A stretch of 13,663 bases of DNA from Oscillospiraceae bacterium (GCA_016302225.1 JAEDOB010000025.1:1-13663); one strand, 5' to 3'. Numbered from the stretch's first letter, positions 1-8,613 are shown. Translations and numbers: made by a program. The notes: generated by a model not told the origin, from the sequence alone.

Positions 1-176
1 TTGCGGTCACACTTCTCATTGCAGTGACCGCAGGGGTATTATGCGGAAATAAGCTATGGCAGCTTCTGAAAGGCTTCTGCAAAAAGCGTTTCCGAAACGG
101 CGAAAGAATAGCGGAAATATGGGAGTTTGTGCTTGTATTGGCTGTTTTTGCCGTATTGACCGTTTCCCGAATATAA
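1..176 (+). CDS. 3' end of a membrane protein gene (partial)
   Basis: The frame starting at base 3 is open from the left edge to TAA at 174-176 and gives the last 57 residues of a protein. They contain two hydrophobic stretches (about residues 1-14 and 41-55) around a basic segment rich in Lys and Arg, so this is the tail of an integral membrane protein. The next gene starts 25 bases later in the same direction behind a strong ribosome binding site, so the two are probably co-transcribed. The arrangement of two terminal helices around a basic loop is reminiscent of MBOAT/AlgI-type acyltransferases, but no catalytic residue is in the visible part, so this is only a guess. The true function cannot be told from the tail. 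Confidence 0.6.
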   Translation, partial: AVTLLIAVTAGVLCGNKLWQLLKGFCKKRFRNGERIAEIWEFVLVLAVFAVLTVSRI

Positions 177-201
177 CTGTCAAATAACGGGAGGAAGAAA
201 A

Positions 202-567
202 ATGAAGTCCCTAAAGCTGAAAGGTTTTATCAACAACACCAACAAAGACTTCGGAGCAGTCGTTTTCGCTATTTCGTTTTACATATTCGGTGCAAAGATC
301 GCTCAGAGTTTTTTCAACAGCTCCGTTGCTGCCGACAAAGACCTTGCGTCCGATGCAATGCTTGTCATGCTGATAGTCGGCATTATTGCAGGTATCGGCG
401 GTACAGCGCTTTATTTTGGTGTCCTGAAACCATATTTCAAAGAACGGGAAGACGACTATGAATACGGCAAAAGCCCGCTGAACGTTATCACTTTAGCAGT
501 TCTTATTCTTGGGCTGTTTGTTGGCTGGGGTATTGATCTTATTAAGGCTTGGAATGAGCTTATGTAA
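202..567 (+). CDS. small three-helix membrane protein, unknown function
   Basis: A 121-residue protein, not recognised as a named family. It has three predicted membrane helices at about residues 18-37, 52-73 and 94-113. An acidic, charged loop follows the second helix (about 80-90), and a short charged N-terminus precedes the first. The second helix is Gly/Ile rich. The start is well supported: GGGAGG at 189-194 lies seven bases before the ATG. It follows the upstream membrane-protein tail by 25 bases and precedes icd by 83 bases, so it may belong to the upstream transcription unit, with icd having its own promoter. No signal-peptide cleavage site or enzyme motif is visible. The coding call is based on length, ribosome binding site and sensible helix layout; function is unknown. 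Confidence 0.8.
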   Translation: MKSLKLKGFINNTNKDFGAVVFAISFYIFGAKIAQSFFNSSVAADKDLASDAMLVMLIVGIIAGIGGTALYFGVLKPYFKEREDDYEYGKSPLNVITLAVLILGLFVGWGIDLIKAWNELM

Positions 568-577
568 TGATCACAAA

Positions 578-608
578 TTGAAGATCTTTCTCTCCCCGAA
601 GAGATAAT
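578..608 (+). promoter_or_regulatory. weak candidate promoter for icd-rex
   Basis: In the 83-base gap before icd, TTGAAG (578-583) and GATAAT (603-608) resemble -35 and -10 boxes, but the spacer is 19 nt, longer than ideal. A small hairpin (TCTCT/AGAGA) lies in the spacer. A perfect TATAAT at 627-632 is too close to the ribosome binding site to be a likely -10 box. No Rex-type palindrome was seen in this gap. Confidence 0.25.
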
Positions 609-650
609 AACCGAAAATTTCCAATTTATAATTAATGGAGGTATATAAAA

Positions 651-1865
651 ATGTCCGAGAAAATTAAAATGTCTACACCCCTTGTTGAAATGGACGGCGA
701 CGAAATGACACGAATCATCTGGAAGATGATAAAAGACATACTTATCTGTCCTTACGTTGACCTGAACACCGAGTATTACGACCTTGGTCTTGTTCACAGA
801 AACGAAACCAACGATCAGGTAACTATCGATTCCGCAGAAGCTACCAAAAAGTACGGCGTTGCTGTTAAGTGTGCGACCATCACCCCCAACGCTCAGAGAA
901 TGACCGAGTACGATTTGAAGGAAATGTGGAAGTCCCCCAACGGCACTATCAGAGCTATTCTGGACGGTACGGTTTTCAGAGCGCCTATTATTGTTAAGGG
1001 AATCACTCCCCTGCTCCCCACCTGGACTAAGCCTATCACCATTGCCCGTCACGCTTACGGAGATGTTTACAAGAACACCGAAATGAGAGTTCCCGACGGC
1101 GCAAAGGCTGAGCTTGTTGTTACCGACAAGGATGGCAAGGAAACAAGAGAGCTTATCCACACCTTCAAGGGTTCGGACGGTATCATTCAGGGTCTGCACA
1201 ACATTGACAAGTCCATCGCAAGCTTTGCAAAGGCATGCTTCAACTTCGCTCTGGACACCAAGCAGGATCTGTGGTTCGCTACTAAGGACACCATTTCCAA
1301 GAAGTACGACCACCGCTTCAAGGATATTTTCGCTGAGATCTACGAGAACGAGTACAAAGCAAAGTTTGAGGCTGCGGGCATTGAGTATTTCTACACCCTT
1401 ATCGACGACGCTGTTGCAAGAGTTGTACGTTCCAACGGCGGCTACATCTGGGCTTGCAAGAACTATGACGGCGACGTTATGTCCGATATGGTTGCTACCG
1501 CTTTCGGAAGCCTTGGCATGATGACCTCCGTTCTGGTATCTCCCGACGGCGTTTACGAGTATGAAGCTGCTCACGGCACAGTTACCCGCCACTACTACAA
1601 GCATCTCAAGGGCGAGGAAACCTCCACAAACTCCGTTGCTACCATCTTTGCATGGACAGGCGCACTCAAGAAGAGAGGCGAGCTGGACGGCAACAAGGCT
1701 CTCTCCGATTTCGCCGAGAAGCTGGAAAAGGCTACCGTTCAGACCATCGAGGAAGGCGTTATGACAGGCGACCTTTATATTCTTTCTCACCTGGAGGACA
1801 AGAAAAAGGTCAACACCGAGGACTTCCTGCTGGAGATCAACAAGCGTCTTGCCGCAATGATGTAA
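651..1865 (+). CDS. icd: NADP-dependent isocitrate dehydrogenase (IDH1-like, homodimeric type)
   Basis: Converts isocitrate to 2-oxoglutarate and CO2 while reducing NADP+, supplying 2-oxoglutarate for glutamate synthesis; cytoplasmic. The 404-residue length and sequence fit the eukaryote-like type II subfamily rather than the E. coli Icd type. Visible landmarks are the substrate segment SPNGTIR (95-101) with Arg101 and Arg110, RHAYGD (133-138, Arg133 matching human IDH1 Arg132), the family signature NYDGDVMSD (271-279) with metal-binding aspartates, GSLGMMTS (286-293), and HGTVTRH (308-314), which contacts NADP. The start has GGAGG at 637-641, nine bases before the ATG. The gene ends five bases before rex, so the two are probably co-transcribed. 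Many bacteria place this enzyme beside citrate synthase and aconitase genes; neither is in view here. Confidence 0.97.
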   Translation: MSEKIKMSTPLVEMDGDEMTRIIWKMIKDILICPYVDLNTEYYDLGLVHRNETNDQVTIDSAEATKKYGVAVKCATITPNAQRMTEYDLKEMWKSPNGTIRAILDGTVFRAPIIVKGITPLLPTWTKPITIARHAYGDVYKNTEMRVPDGAKAELVVTDKDGKETRELIHTFKGSDGIIQGLHNIDKSIASFAKACFNFALDTKQDLWFATKDTISKKYDHRFKDIFAEIYENEYKAKFEAAGIEYFYTLIDDAVARVVRSNGGYIWACKNYDGDVMSDMVATAFGSLGMMTSVLVSPDGVYEYEAAHGTVTRHYYKHLKGEETSTNSVATIFAWTGALKKRGELDGNKALSDFAEKLEKATVQTIEEGVMTGDLYILSHLEDKKKVNTEDFLLEINKRLAAMM

Positions 1866-1870
1866 AAGCA

Positions 1871-2512
1871 ATGTCCAAGAAAAGTGAAATTTCCTCATCG
1901 GTAATAAAGCGGCTGCCAAGGTACTACCGCTTTACCGATGAGCTTATAAAGCAAGGGTACACACGCATTTCCTCTCAGGAATTGTCGGAGAAAATGTCCC
2001 TGACGGCATCTCAGATACGGCAGGATCTAAACTGCTTCGGCGGCTTCGGTCAGCAGGGCTACGGCTATAATATTGTAGAGCTGCACAGCGAGATAGGCAA
2101 AATTCTCGGCGTTGACAGGCGGTTTGAAACGGTGCTTATAGGTGCGGGAAATCTCGGAAAGGCTATTGCACTGCATATGAATTTCGAGAAAAAGGGCTGC
2201 CATCTTGCGGCTATCTTCGACAGCGATCCCGAAAAGTCGGGCGAAATAATCTCGGGGCTTTCCGTAAATCCCATGGACAAGCTGGAGGAGCTTTGCTCGG
2301 AGATAAAGCCCGCAATCGCCGTTCTCTGTATACCGAAATCCGCAGCGCAGGAGCTGGCGGACAGGCTGGTGAACCTCGGTATCAAGGGCTTCTGGAATTT
2401 CAGCCACTACGACCTAAAGCTTGATTACAGCAATATTGTGGTGGAAAATGTCCATCTCGGCGACAGTCTGCTGACGCTTACCTACGGCGTTTCGGATATG
2501 ACCGACAAATAA
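1871..2512 (+). CDS. rex: redox-sensing transcriptional repressor Rex
   Basis: Rex binds DNA as a dimer when NAD+ is plentiful and is released by NADH, controlling fermentation and NADH-reoxidising genes in Gram-positive bacteria. The 213-residue length is typical. Residues 1-80 form the winged-helix DNA-binding domain: KRLPRYYRF at 13-21, recognition region around SQIRQDLNCFGGFG (47-60), and GYGYN at 63-67. A Rossmann domain follows, with the NADH-binding glycine motif GAGNLG (91-96), an Asp at the end of strand 2 (FDSDP, 116-120), and the late GIKGFWNF segment (170-177). The start is set by homology. The ATG lies five bases after the icd stop without a clear Shine-Dalgarno sequence, suggesting translation coupled to icd. 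A strong terminator follows 7 bases after the stop. Confidence 0.96.
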   Translation: MSKKSEISSSVIKRLPRYYRFTDELIKQGYTRISSQELSEKMSLTASQIRQDLNCFGGFGQQGYGYNIVELHSEIGKILGVDRRFETVLIGAGNLGKAIALHMNFEKKGCHLAAIFDSDPEKSGEIISGLSVNPMDKLEELCSEIKPAIAVLCIPKSAAQELADRLVNLGIKGFWNFSHYDLKLDYSNIVVENVHLGDSLLTLTYGVSDMTDK

Positions 2513-2519
2513 AAATTTA

Positions 2520-2557
2520 CCCCGTGTTTCGATTTTTGCGAAACACGGGGATTTTTT
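2520..2557. terminator. bidirectional intrinsic terminator shared by rex and recQ
   Basis: A perfect 12-bp stem, CCCCGTGTTTCG (2520-2531) with CGAAACACGGGG (2539-2550), encloses a 7-base loop. On the + strand it is followed by A and six T (2551-2557), a classic terminator for icd-rex. On the - strand it is followed by the complement of AAATAAAAATTTA, giving a T-rich tail that would end the recQ operon. The + strand T-run overlaps the recQ stop codon (2556-2558). Confidence 0.92.
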
Positions 2558-4922
2558 ATCCTACGGGGTCAATTGCAAGATTTCCGAGATTTGAAAGGAT
2601 TAGCTGCTGGGCGGTTTTGTTTATTCTCAGACTGAGATAGGGAGTTCCGTTCTGAGATATGACCTCTTCAAAGACTATTCCGTTCTGCTCGGAAATATCG
2701 GTGGGGAGATAGACAGTTTTGTTTTCCTCGTTCTTTTCCCGTCTGACGATACCAAGACCGATAAACAGCCCATACACCGCCGAAGCCGCCTTTGTAATGG
2801 AAATTTCCGAATCGCATTCATCGGAAATACGCAGAAGAAACTCGGAAATGCTCAGCTTTTCATCGTAAACCGAAAGCTTATCCCTTGCAAAATAAAGCTT
2901 TGAAAGCTCATATTGAAGCTCCGCTGCGGTATTCAAAACCCGCTCTGAAAGCCCCTTTGAATAGATGCAGTCCGCAGCACCCTTTTCTGCTCCCATACTT
3001 TCTTCAAGTCTGCGCAGCAGCTGACGCTTTTCCTTGTCCGACACAACGTCAACCTTTTCGGTTGACCCATCTGTTTCATTCTGATAGTCGGCTATTACCT
3101 GCAAAAAGCGGTTTCCGAACTGCTCCAGCTTTTTCTTTCCTATACCGGAAACGGTCAGCATCTGCTCCAATGTCTTGGGACGTATCCTGCAAATTCCAAA
3201 AAGCGTCGCATTTGAGAAAACCATGTATGGCGGTATATTAAGCTCTCTGGCTATATCGCTCCGCTCGTCTTTAAGAAGGTGCATAAGCTTTTCGTCCACA
3301 GCATATCTTTGAACCGATACAGAAGGTTCGCTTCTGCGTTCCGTTCCCGCCGATATTTTGTCTTTCGGTATCATTACCTCAAATTTTTCCCGATTTTTCA
3401 GAAAGCTCATACCCTTTGGCGTTACCGAAAGAATCTTGTACTCGTCGGGCGAAACGGCAATAAATCCGCTGTCCTCCAGCAGTGAGAAATAAAAGTTTAA
3501 GGTATCTCGGGGAACATTTTTCATCAGCCCAAAAACCGAAAGCTTGTCAAACTCCCTTTGCGTCACCTTCTGCGAACGTGAACCTCTCAGCACGTCCTTG
3601 TTCATCGCCGCACCGAAACGCTGTCCCGTTCGGCATATACAGGACAGTATCATCTGTGCGGGGACGGTCAGGTCGGTTTTCTCCATATCGCCCGAGCAAT
3701 TGGAGCAGTTTCCGCAGTTGTCGGGAGCTGCTTCACCAAAATAGTTCAGTATGTACCGCCGCAGACACTTTGATGTGCCTGCATAATCCGCCATCACATT
3801 CAGCCGCTTCAAGGCACGTTCGTAAACCGTCTGCGCTTCCTCGGGGGAAAGCTCGGGATTGCTGTCCCTTGATGATTCTATCAGATATTTCGCCGTCATA
3901 ATATCCTGCGGTGAATAAAGCATAACACATTCGGCAGGCGAACCGTCACGTCCCGCACGTCCCGCCTCCTGATAATAGCTTTCTATGTCCTTCGGCATAT
4001 TGTAATGGACGACGTAAGCAACATCGGGCTTGTCAATTCCCATTCCAAAGGCGTTTGTGGCAACGATTATCCGTATTCTGTCATAAATAAAGTCCTCCTG
4101 GGACTGCCTGCGCTCCCCATCACTAAGACCTGCATGATACCTTGCCGCCGAATAGCCGTCCTTTTGCAGCCGCTCGCAGACCTCTTCAACATTTTTTCGG
4201 GAACTGCAATAGACGATACCGCAGCTGTCGGGATAACGGGAAATTACCTCCCGCAGCTCGCCATATTTTTCGGACGGACGGGCATGACGCACCTCAAAGC
4301 GGAGATTTTCCCTGTCAAAGCCCGTGGTAAGGCAGAACGGCTCATTCAGCCTAAGTGCCGAAATAACGTCCCGCTTGACAATATCCGTAGCAGTCGCCGT
4401 AAACGCCGCCACCGTGGGACGTTTCGGCAGCTTGTCTATGAAATCCGCGATTTTCAGATAGCCGGGACGGAAATCCTGTCCCCACTGAGAAACGCAGTGC
4501 GCCTCGTCCACCGTAACAAGGGTAATGTCCAGATGAGAGCAAGCCTCCAAAAAGCTTGGCATTTCCAGACGCTCGGGGGCAACGTAGATGATTTTGTACA
4601 TACCCTGCCGCATATTCCCCTCAGCCCTGTTCATCTGCGCAAAGGTCAGTGAGCTGTTGAGATACGCCGCCCTTATCCCCGACTGAACAAGTGCCGTGAC
4701 CTGGTCCTTCATAAGGGAGATAAGCGGCGAAATAACGATAGAAACGCCCTCCGACATAAGCGCAGGCAGCTGGTAGCAGATGGATTTTCCCGCACCCGTG
4801 GGCATTACCGCCATAACGTCCCGACCCGACAAAATAGCGTCGATTATCTGCTCCTGACCTTCACGGAAGCTGTCATATCCAAAATAGCTTTTCAGAGCGG
4901 CAAGCTTTTGATTTTCTTCCAT
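2556..4922 (-). CDS. recQ: ATP-dependent DNA helicase RecQ with C-terminal extension
   Basis: A 3'-5' superfamily 2 DNA helicase acting in recombination and stalled-fork repair. The 788 residues show, in order: the helicase core with Walker A MPTGAGKS (40-47), DEAH (139-142) and TATAT (175-179); motif V ATNAFGMGID (288-297) and motif VI QEAGRAGRDG (318-327); the RQC zinc site with Cys386, Cys403, Cys406 and Cys409; a winged-helix region (about 415-515); and an HRDC domain (about 543-613, with VSGIGKKKLEQFG). E. coli RecQ (about 610 residues) ends here, but this protein runs on for about 175 residues. That tail contains a helical segment and a final piece (about 740-785) not assigned to a named family. 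GGGGGAG lies just before the ATG, 12 bases after the preceding gene's stop. Last gene of the - strand operon. Confidence 0.95.
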   Translation of the reverse strand: MEENQKLAALKSYFGYDSFREGQEQIIDAILSGRDVMAVMPTGAGKSICYQLPALMSEGVSIVISPLISLMKDQVTALVQSGIRAAYLNSSLTFAQMNRAEGNMRQGMYKIIYVAPERLEMPSFLEACSHLDITLVTVDEAHCVSQWGQDFRPGYLKIADFIDKLPKRPTVAAFTATATDIVKRDVISALRLNEPFCLTTGFDRENLRFEVRHARPSEKYGELREVISRYPDSCGIVYCSSRKNVEEVCERLQKDGYSAARYHAGLSDGERRQSQEDFIYDRIRIIVATNAFGMGIDKPDVAYVVHYNMPKDIESYYQEAGRAGRDGSPAECVMLYSPQDIMTAKYLIESSRDSNPELSPEEAQTVYERALKRLNVMADYAGTSKCLRRYILNYFGEAAPDNCGNCSNCSGDMEKTDLTVPAQMILSCICRTGQRFGAAMNKDVLRGSRSQKVTQREFDKLSVFGLMKNVPRDTLNFYFSLLEDSGFIAVSPDEYKILSVTPKGMSFLKNREKFEVMIPKDKISAGTERRSEPSVSVQRYAVDEKLMHLLKDERSDIARELNIPPYMVFSNATLFGICRIRPKTLEQMLTVSGIGKKKLEQFGNRFLQVIADYQNETDGSTEKVDVVSDKEKRQLLRRLEESMGAEKGAADCIYSKGLSERVLNTAAELQYELSKLYFARDKLSVYDEKLSISEFLLRISDECDSEISITKAASAVYGLFIGLGIVRREKNEENKTVYLPTDISEQNGIVFEEVISQNGTPYLSLRINKTAQQLILSNLGNLAIDPVG

Positions 4923-4934
4923 ATTTCTCCCCCA

Positions 4935-7481
4935 TTACACTCTGCATTTCATAAATCTGTAAACAAATCGTCCGAAAGCCGACTTTTCCTTGTAAATGTT
5001 CATAGCAGCTTTCTCCGCCACAGATACCGCCAAGGCAAGCTCCTCAGCTGTCAGACCGTCCCGTGAATAGCCTGCTTTCAGGACTGCGGAAGTTATTTTC
5101 TCCGCCGCACCGTCAAGCTGAGGATATTCTCCGTCAAGGCGTTTGGCTTCTTTTTCGGAAATATGCTTTTCGGAAATGTGAACTCCTAAGTCCCTAAGCA
5201 GCCTTCGGAAATATCTCTCCGCAAAGCGAATTCCCTTACCGTCTTTGAGAAGGGCAAATCTCCGCTTTCTTACCGATTTAACAAGGTAATATCTCCCGAA
5301 AAATACGGCGGGAACGGCAAGAACTATTCCAATGATCGAAAGCAGGGTTTTCAGCTGGATAAGTGCCTTCCCTCCGCTGCCGTTTTCCGTACCGATAATG
5401 GGACGACGTTCCGTAACTTCCGTTTCGGTATGGGGCTTTTCGTTCACGGTGGGCTTTGCGGGAGTTGTGACGGTCATTTGCGTTTCGGTTTGAACAGTAG
5501 TGGTTTCCGTCTGAGTAGTTTCCGTGACCATACCGTCCACATATGACGCATTATAGCCCTTTGTCGCTTCAATGGGGTACCAGCCGAAGCCGTCCACATA
5601 TACCTCCGCCCAAGCGTGCGCCCTGTCGTCAAGGACGGTAACGCTGTCACGGCTGCCCAGCCTTGCGGCGGGTGAATAGTCCTCGGGCTTGATGATAAAG
5701 CCCTCGCAGTACCGTGCGGGAATGCCTTTATATCTTGCAAGCAGAACGGCGGCGGTGGCATAGTGTGTGCAGCTGCCCTTTTTGTTTTTCAGAAGGAAAT
5801 ATTCGGCAAAATCCTCTCCCTCAGGCGTTTTTCCCGCAGACAAACTGTATTCGGTATTATCGTTCAGATAGCCGATAATATGGTTTATGACCATACCTCT
5901 GTAATAGTAATCATCGGGAGTTAATTCCATACTTGCAAAGGTATCATTGAAAACTACCTCCCCCGCCTTGAAATCATCGGGCAGGTCAAGATAGGTGTTG
6001 TGAACAAATTCACGATATGCAAGCTCGTTATCATACCACGGATTTTCCACGGAAACAAGGGAACCGTCCTTATCCTCATAGATAAATTTCGGATATTCCA
6101 CGACCCCATCCCAAGGCAAATATCCCGAAAATTTCGATAAAAAATGCGCCCTCCTATAAACCGAATTCACCGCCGAACCGCTGTACTCCCTCTTTCCGCC
6201 AGATGAATAGGAACCGTCCAGAATGGGCGTAACATTTGCGTCCCGCTTGAGATTTGAGTATGGCAGATAGGCATACTTTTTCATTGCTCCGAGATTTTTC
6301 ACGGTGTAATCGTAAATTCCGTCGCTTATCATTGTTGTGTAGAAAGCATTTTCCGTTATCTGCGGGAAATAGCTCTCGGAAAATCCCGCCGAAACGCTGT
6401 TGTACTTTGCCGTCTGTTCGGCGTCAAAGGGTTCCCAGCTGTTTCCCGTGTAATTTGTCCCCGTGAAGCCTTTGAGATAGACCGTGTCCTTCTGCTTAAC
6501 AAGGGAAACCTCCAGCACGGGGATATGTGCATATTCCACCGTGTCAAACCGTCCCAGCTTGCCCTCGTTGATACCGCCTATCCTTGAGCTTTTCAGACCG
6601 AGTGCTTCGGAAATGTCCTCAAAAAACATCTCGGGAGTGGTGTTGTTGACATAATCCGCAAATTTTGTGCGTATATCGTCAACCTTTTCCGAACGCCGAA
6701 ATCCCGACATATCCAGCCAAAGCCTTGCCGCCGAAAAGCTGAGAAACATGGCGATACAGCCCGCACAGGTGCACTGAAGCAGTGCCTTTCGCACCTTAAC
6801 GTCCTCCGACTTCCGCCTGAAGGAAAATCCCGGCAGTTCGGACGACGCCGCACCCGCCCACACGGAAATAAGCAGCACAAAGCAAAGCCTGTCCGGTACC
6901 AGCCCGAAATAAAGCACCATTTCCGCAGGGGCAAAGGTGGCAAAAAACAGCAGTATCAGGTTCGGTGACGGTATCATGGAGGCGCAGACAACAGCTGCAA
7001 TTATCGCCGTGCAGAAGCCGATAAACAGTTTCTCACAGCCGTTTGGCGGGAAGTTTTCGGGTATCTCGTAAAACTGCCTGTCAGCATAATCGTAATTGAC
7101 GACGGAAACATATTTGTTTGCCACAGACATATAGCCGTACAGCATCTTTTCAAACCGCTCAATGCAGAAATATCCGCCGAAAATGACGGTCGCCGCAGCA
7201 GCTCCCAAGCCCGCAAACAGCCCAGCCTTCCCCTTTACAAGAGATACGGCAAAGAACAGCCCGCAGACGACAGCAGCAGTCAGAGCAGCCGTGCCAAACA
7301 GCCTGTTTAGACCAACGGCGGTCAGAAAGCAGCCGACAGAAGCCACTGTCCCCGCATATGCAAGCAGCAACCGAATTGTAGACTGAAACACTCTGTCCGA
7401 AATGCGGGGCGATGAAATTTCCGTCCCCGTTTCGACGGTTATGCCGCAGGCTGCGGACCCTCGCCTGAATTTATTTTTCAT
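4935..7481 (-). CDS. membrane transglutaminase-like protein (TgpA/DUF3488-type layout)
   Basis: An 848-residue membrane protein with a papain-like transglutaminase-core domain probably outside the membrane. About six hydrophobic helices fill residues 35-255. A large extracytoplasmic region follows, with the catalytic Cys in KGSCTHYAT (Cys571) and the His in RAHAWAEVY (His622). In YPIEAT a Glu (about 638) takes the place of the usual Asp, a variant I recall in other clostridial members. A Thr-rich linker (about 652-690), another membrane helix (about 707-735) and a cytoplasmic DUF4129-like tail come next. The start at 7481 is preferred because GGAGG lies just upstream; an in-frame ATG at 7529 lacks this and would overlap the upstream gene by 59 bases. 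With the chosen start the overlap is 11 bases. In other bacteria the family accompanies DUF58 and MoxR genes; substrate unknown. Confidence 0.88.
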   Translation of the reverse strand: MKNKFRRGSAACGITVETGTEISSPRISDRVFQSTIRLLLAYAGTVASVGCFLTAVGLNRLFGTAALTAAVVCGLFFAVSLVKGKAGLFAGLGAAAATVIFGGYFCIERFEKMLYGYMSVANKYVSVVNYDYADRQFYEIPENFPPNGCEKLFIGFCTAIIAAVVCASMIPSPNLILLFFATFAPAEMVLYFGLVPDRLCFVLLISVWAGAASSELPGFSFRRKSEDVKVRKALLQCTCAGCIAMFLSFSAARLWLDMSGFRRSEKVDDIRTKFADYVNNTTPEMFFEDISEALGLKSSRIGGINEGKLGRFDTVEYAHIPVLEVSLVKQKDTVYLKGFTGTNYTGNSWEPFDAEQTAKYNSVSAGFSESYFPQITENAFYTTMISDGIYDYTVKNLGAMKKYAYLPYSNLKRDANVTPILDGSYSSGGKREYSGSAVNSVYRRAHFLSKFSGYLPWDGVVEYPKFIYEDKDGSLVSVENPWYDNELAYREFVHNTYLDLPDDFKAGEVVFNDTFASMELTPDDYYYRGMVINHIIGYLNDNTEYSLSAGKTPEGEDFAEYFLLKNKKGSCTHYATAAVLLARYKGIPARYCEGFIIKPEDYSPAARLGSRDSVTVLDDRAHAWAEVYVDGFGWYPIEATKGYNASYVDGMVTETTQTETTTVQTETQMTVTTPAKPTVNEKPHTETEVTERRPIIGTENGSGGKALIQLKTLLSIIGIVLAVPAVFFGRYYLVKSVRKRRFALLKDGKGIRFAERYFRRLLRDLGVHISEKHISEKEAKRLDGEYPQLDGAAEKITSAVLKAGYSRDGLTAEELALAVSVAEKAAMNIYKEKSAFGRFVYRFMKCRV
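5152..5181 (-). repeat. 15-bp tandem duplication inside the transglutaminase gene
   Basis: Two adjacent copies of a 15-base unit beginning TTTTCGGAAAT (5152-5166 and 5167-5181) differ at few bases and encode the pentapeptide HISEK twice in a row in the cytoplasmic tail. A small in-frame duplication, probably length variation in a surface loop. Confidence 0.7.
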
Positions 7482-8613
7482 GGACTTCCTCCGAAATGAC
7501 AATGATCTCCGTATTTTCGGGAATTTCAATGCTCTCCGCCGCCGACCGAGAGGTGAGTATCAGCAAGCAATCCCCTGTCCTTTCAGCTAGAACGGACGCT
7601 ATTTGTGAGATGCGTTCCCCGTCCTCCGAAGCGGTCACAGCGCACAGGGGACAGTCTGCGGGAATTTCCGAAAGAAGCTCGGCAAAGCTGTCGGTGCGGG
7701 GCTTTCCGATCTCCGAATAAAGCTCGGAAAGTGCGGAAAACCAGCTGTCCTCATCTGTAACAAGGCGGCTGTTCCCCTCCGAAAAATGCAGCGCAAAGCT
7801 TGTTCCGTCCTCCAGAAATGCCGCCGATACCGAACAAAGTGCGCAGAGCATACGGTCGCATTCGGCAAGCTGTTCCTCCGTATTTCCCGAAAAAAAGCTG
7901 TCCGCAAAAAGGTACAGACGCTTGTCCGCAGGCTGAGAAAGCTCACGAACAAGCAGATTTTCGTAACGTGCGCTTAGCTTGTGGAGAATTCGGTTCTGCG
8001 GGTCGCCGTCACGGTATTCCCGAATATCGAAAATTTCCGAAGGGTCATCACCGCTGACGGAAACGGAAAATTCGGCACCGTCCGAAAGACATTCCGCCTG
8101 ATTTTCCGAAATTTCATCAGTGGGAGAAAGCCTCGGCAGAACGCATATGCCGACAGGCTTTCCCAACCGCCTTTTTATCTTGAAAAGTCTGAACAAATCG
8201 TGAAAAACCGCATATTCGGGGGTGAAAATGATGTTCCCGCAATGCTCCGACATGACCGCCGCCGACGCACCGCCCGAACCGAAGGCAGGCAGCGCAATAA
8301 CAGCCGACAGCCGCTTTTCACCGCCGCCGAAGCTGTTTTTCACGGAAAAATTCAGCGTGACCGACTGCGCAGGCAGAAACGAGGGATTTTTCACCCACAC
8401 CCGAAAACGGATAACGCTGCCCTTTTCGCAGACTCCAGAACGGTTTTCGCAGACAACCCCCAATTTTGCGGAAAACGCCGTTATCAGGAGCATTATCAGC
8501 GAAATAAGCGGAAATATCACCACCGCCGCAAAGGTCAACAGCGACAGTGTATCCCGGTAAAGCACGTAAAACAGCCAACAGCCCAGCAGAAGTATCAGAT
8601 AGAGAACTCTCAT
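7471..8613 (-). CDS. DUF58 domain protein, membrane anchored
   Basis: A 380-residue protein with two N-terminal membrane helices (about 3-18 and 23-47) and a DUF58 domain. The family hallmark is at 188-225: a segment reading IFDIREYRDGDPQNRILHK followed by SAR and LLVREL, matching the usual REYRPGDxxRxIHWKxSAR pattern, with Leu at the usual Trp position. The following region (about 232-345) looks like the von Willebrand A-like fold usual for the family, where LYLFADSFF takes the strand-1 position. DUF58 proteins generally sit between a MoxR AAA+ ATPase gene and a transglutaminase gene, and are thought to help assemble or modify cell-surface components. Here the transglutaminase gene follows with 11 bases of overlap, but no moxR precedes. 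The ATG overlaps the nth stop as ATGA, with GGAG 15 bases upstream, so translation is probably coupled. Confidence 0.9.
   Translation of the reverse strand: MRVLYLILLLGCWLFYVLYRDTLSLLTFAAVVIFPLISLIMLLITAFSAKLGVVCENRSGVCEKGSVIRFRVWVKNPSFLPAQSVTLNFSVKNSFGGGEKRLSAVIALPAFGSGGASAAVMSEHCGNIIFTPEYAVFHDLFRLFKIKRRLGKPVGICVLPRLSPTDEISENQAECLSDGAEFSVSVSGDDPSEIFDIREYRDGDPQNRILHKLSARYENLLVRELSQPADKRLYLFADSFFSGNTEEQLAECDRMLCALCSVSAAFLEDGTSFALHFSEGNSRLVTDEDSWFSALSELYSEIGKPRTDSFAELLSEIPADCPLCAVTASEDGERISQIASVLAERTGDCLLILTSRSAAESIEIPENTEIIVISEEVHEK

Noticed and set aside
568..650. Terminator or Rex operator between the 121-residue gene and icd
   Set aside because: Only a 5-bp hairpin without a T-run and no suitable palindrome were seen.
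1652..1870. Upstream extension of the rex frame into icd
   Set aside because: Rex homologues start at the MSKKSEI position (1871); the extension translates icd in the wrong frame.
456..1919. Long - strand open frame (487 codons) opposite icd
   Set aside because: It is the reverse-strand shadow of icd, whose protein is unmistakable; the - strand product has no recognisable domain.
7482..7529. Longer start for the transglutaminase gene
   Set aside because: The internal ATG at 7481 has GGAGG just upstream and a normal short overlap with the DUF58 gene.
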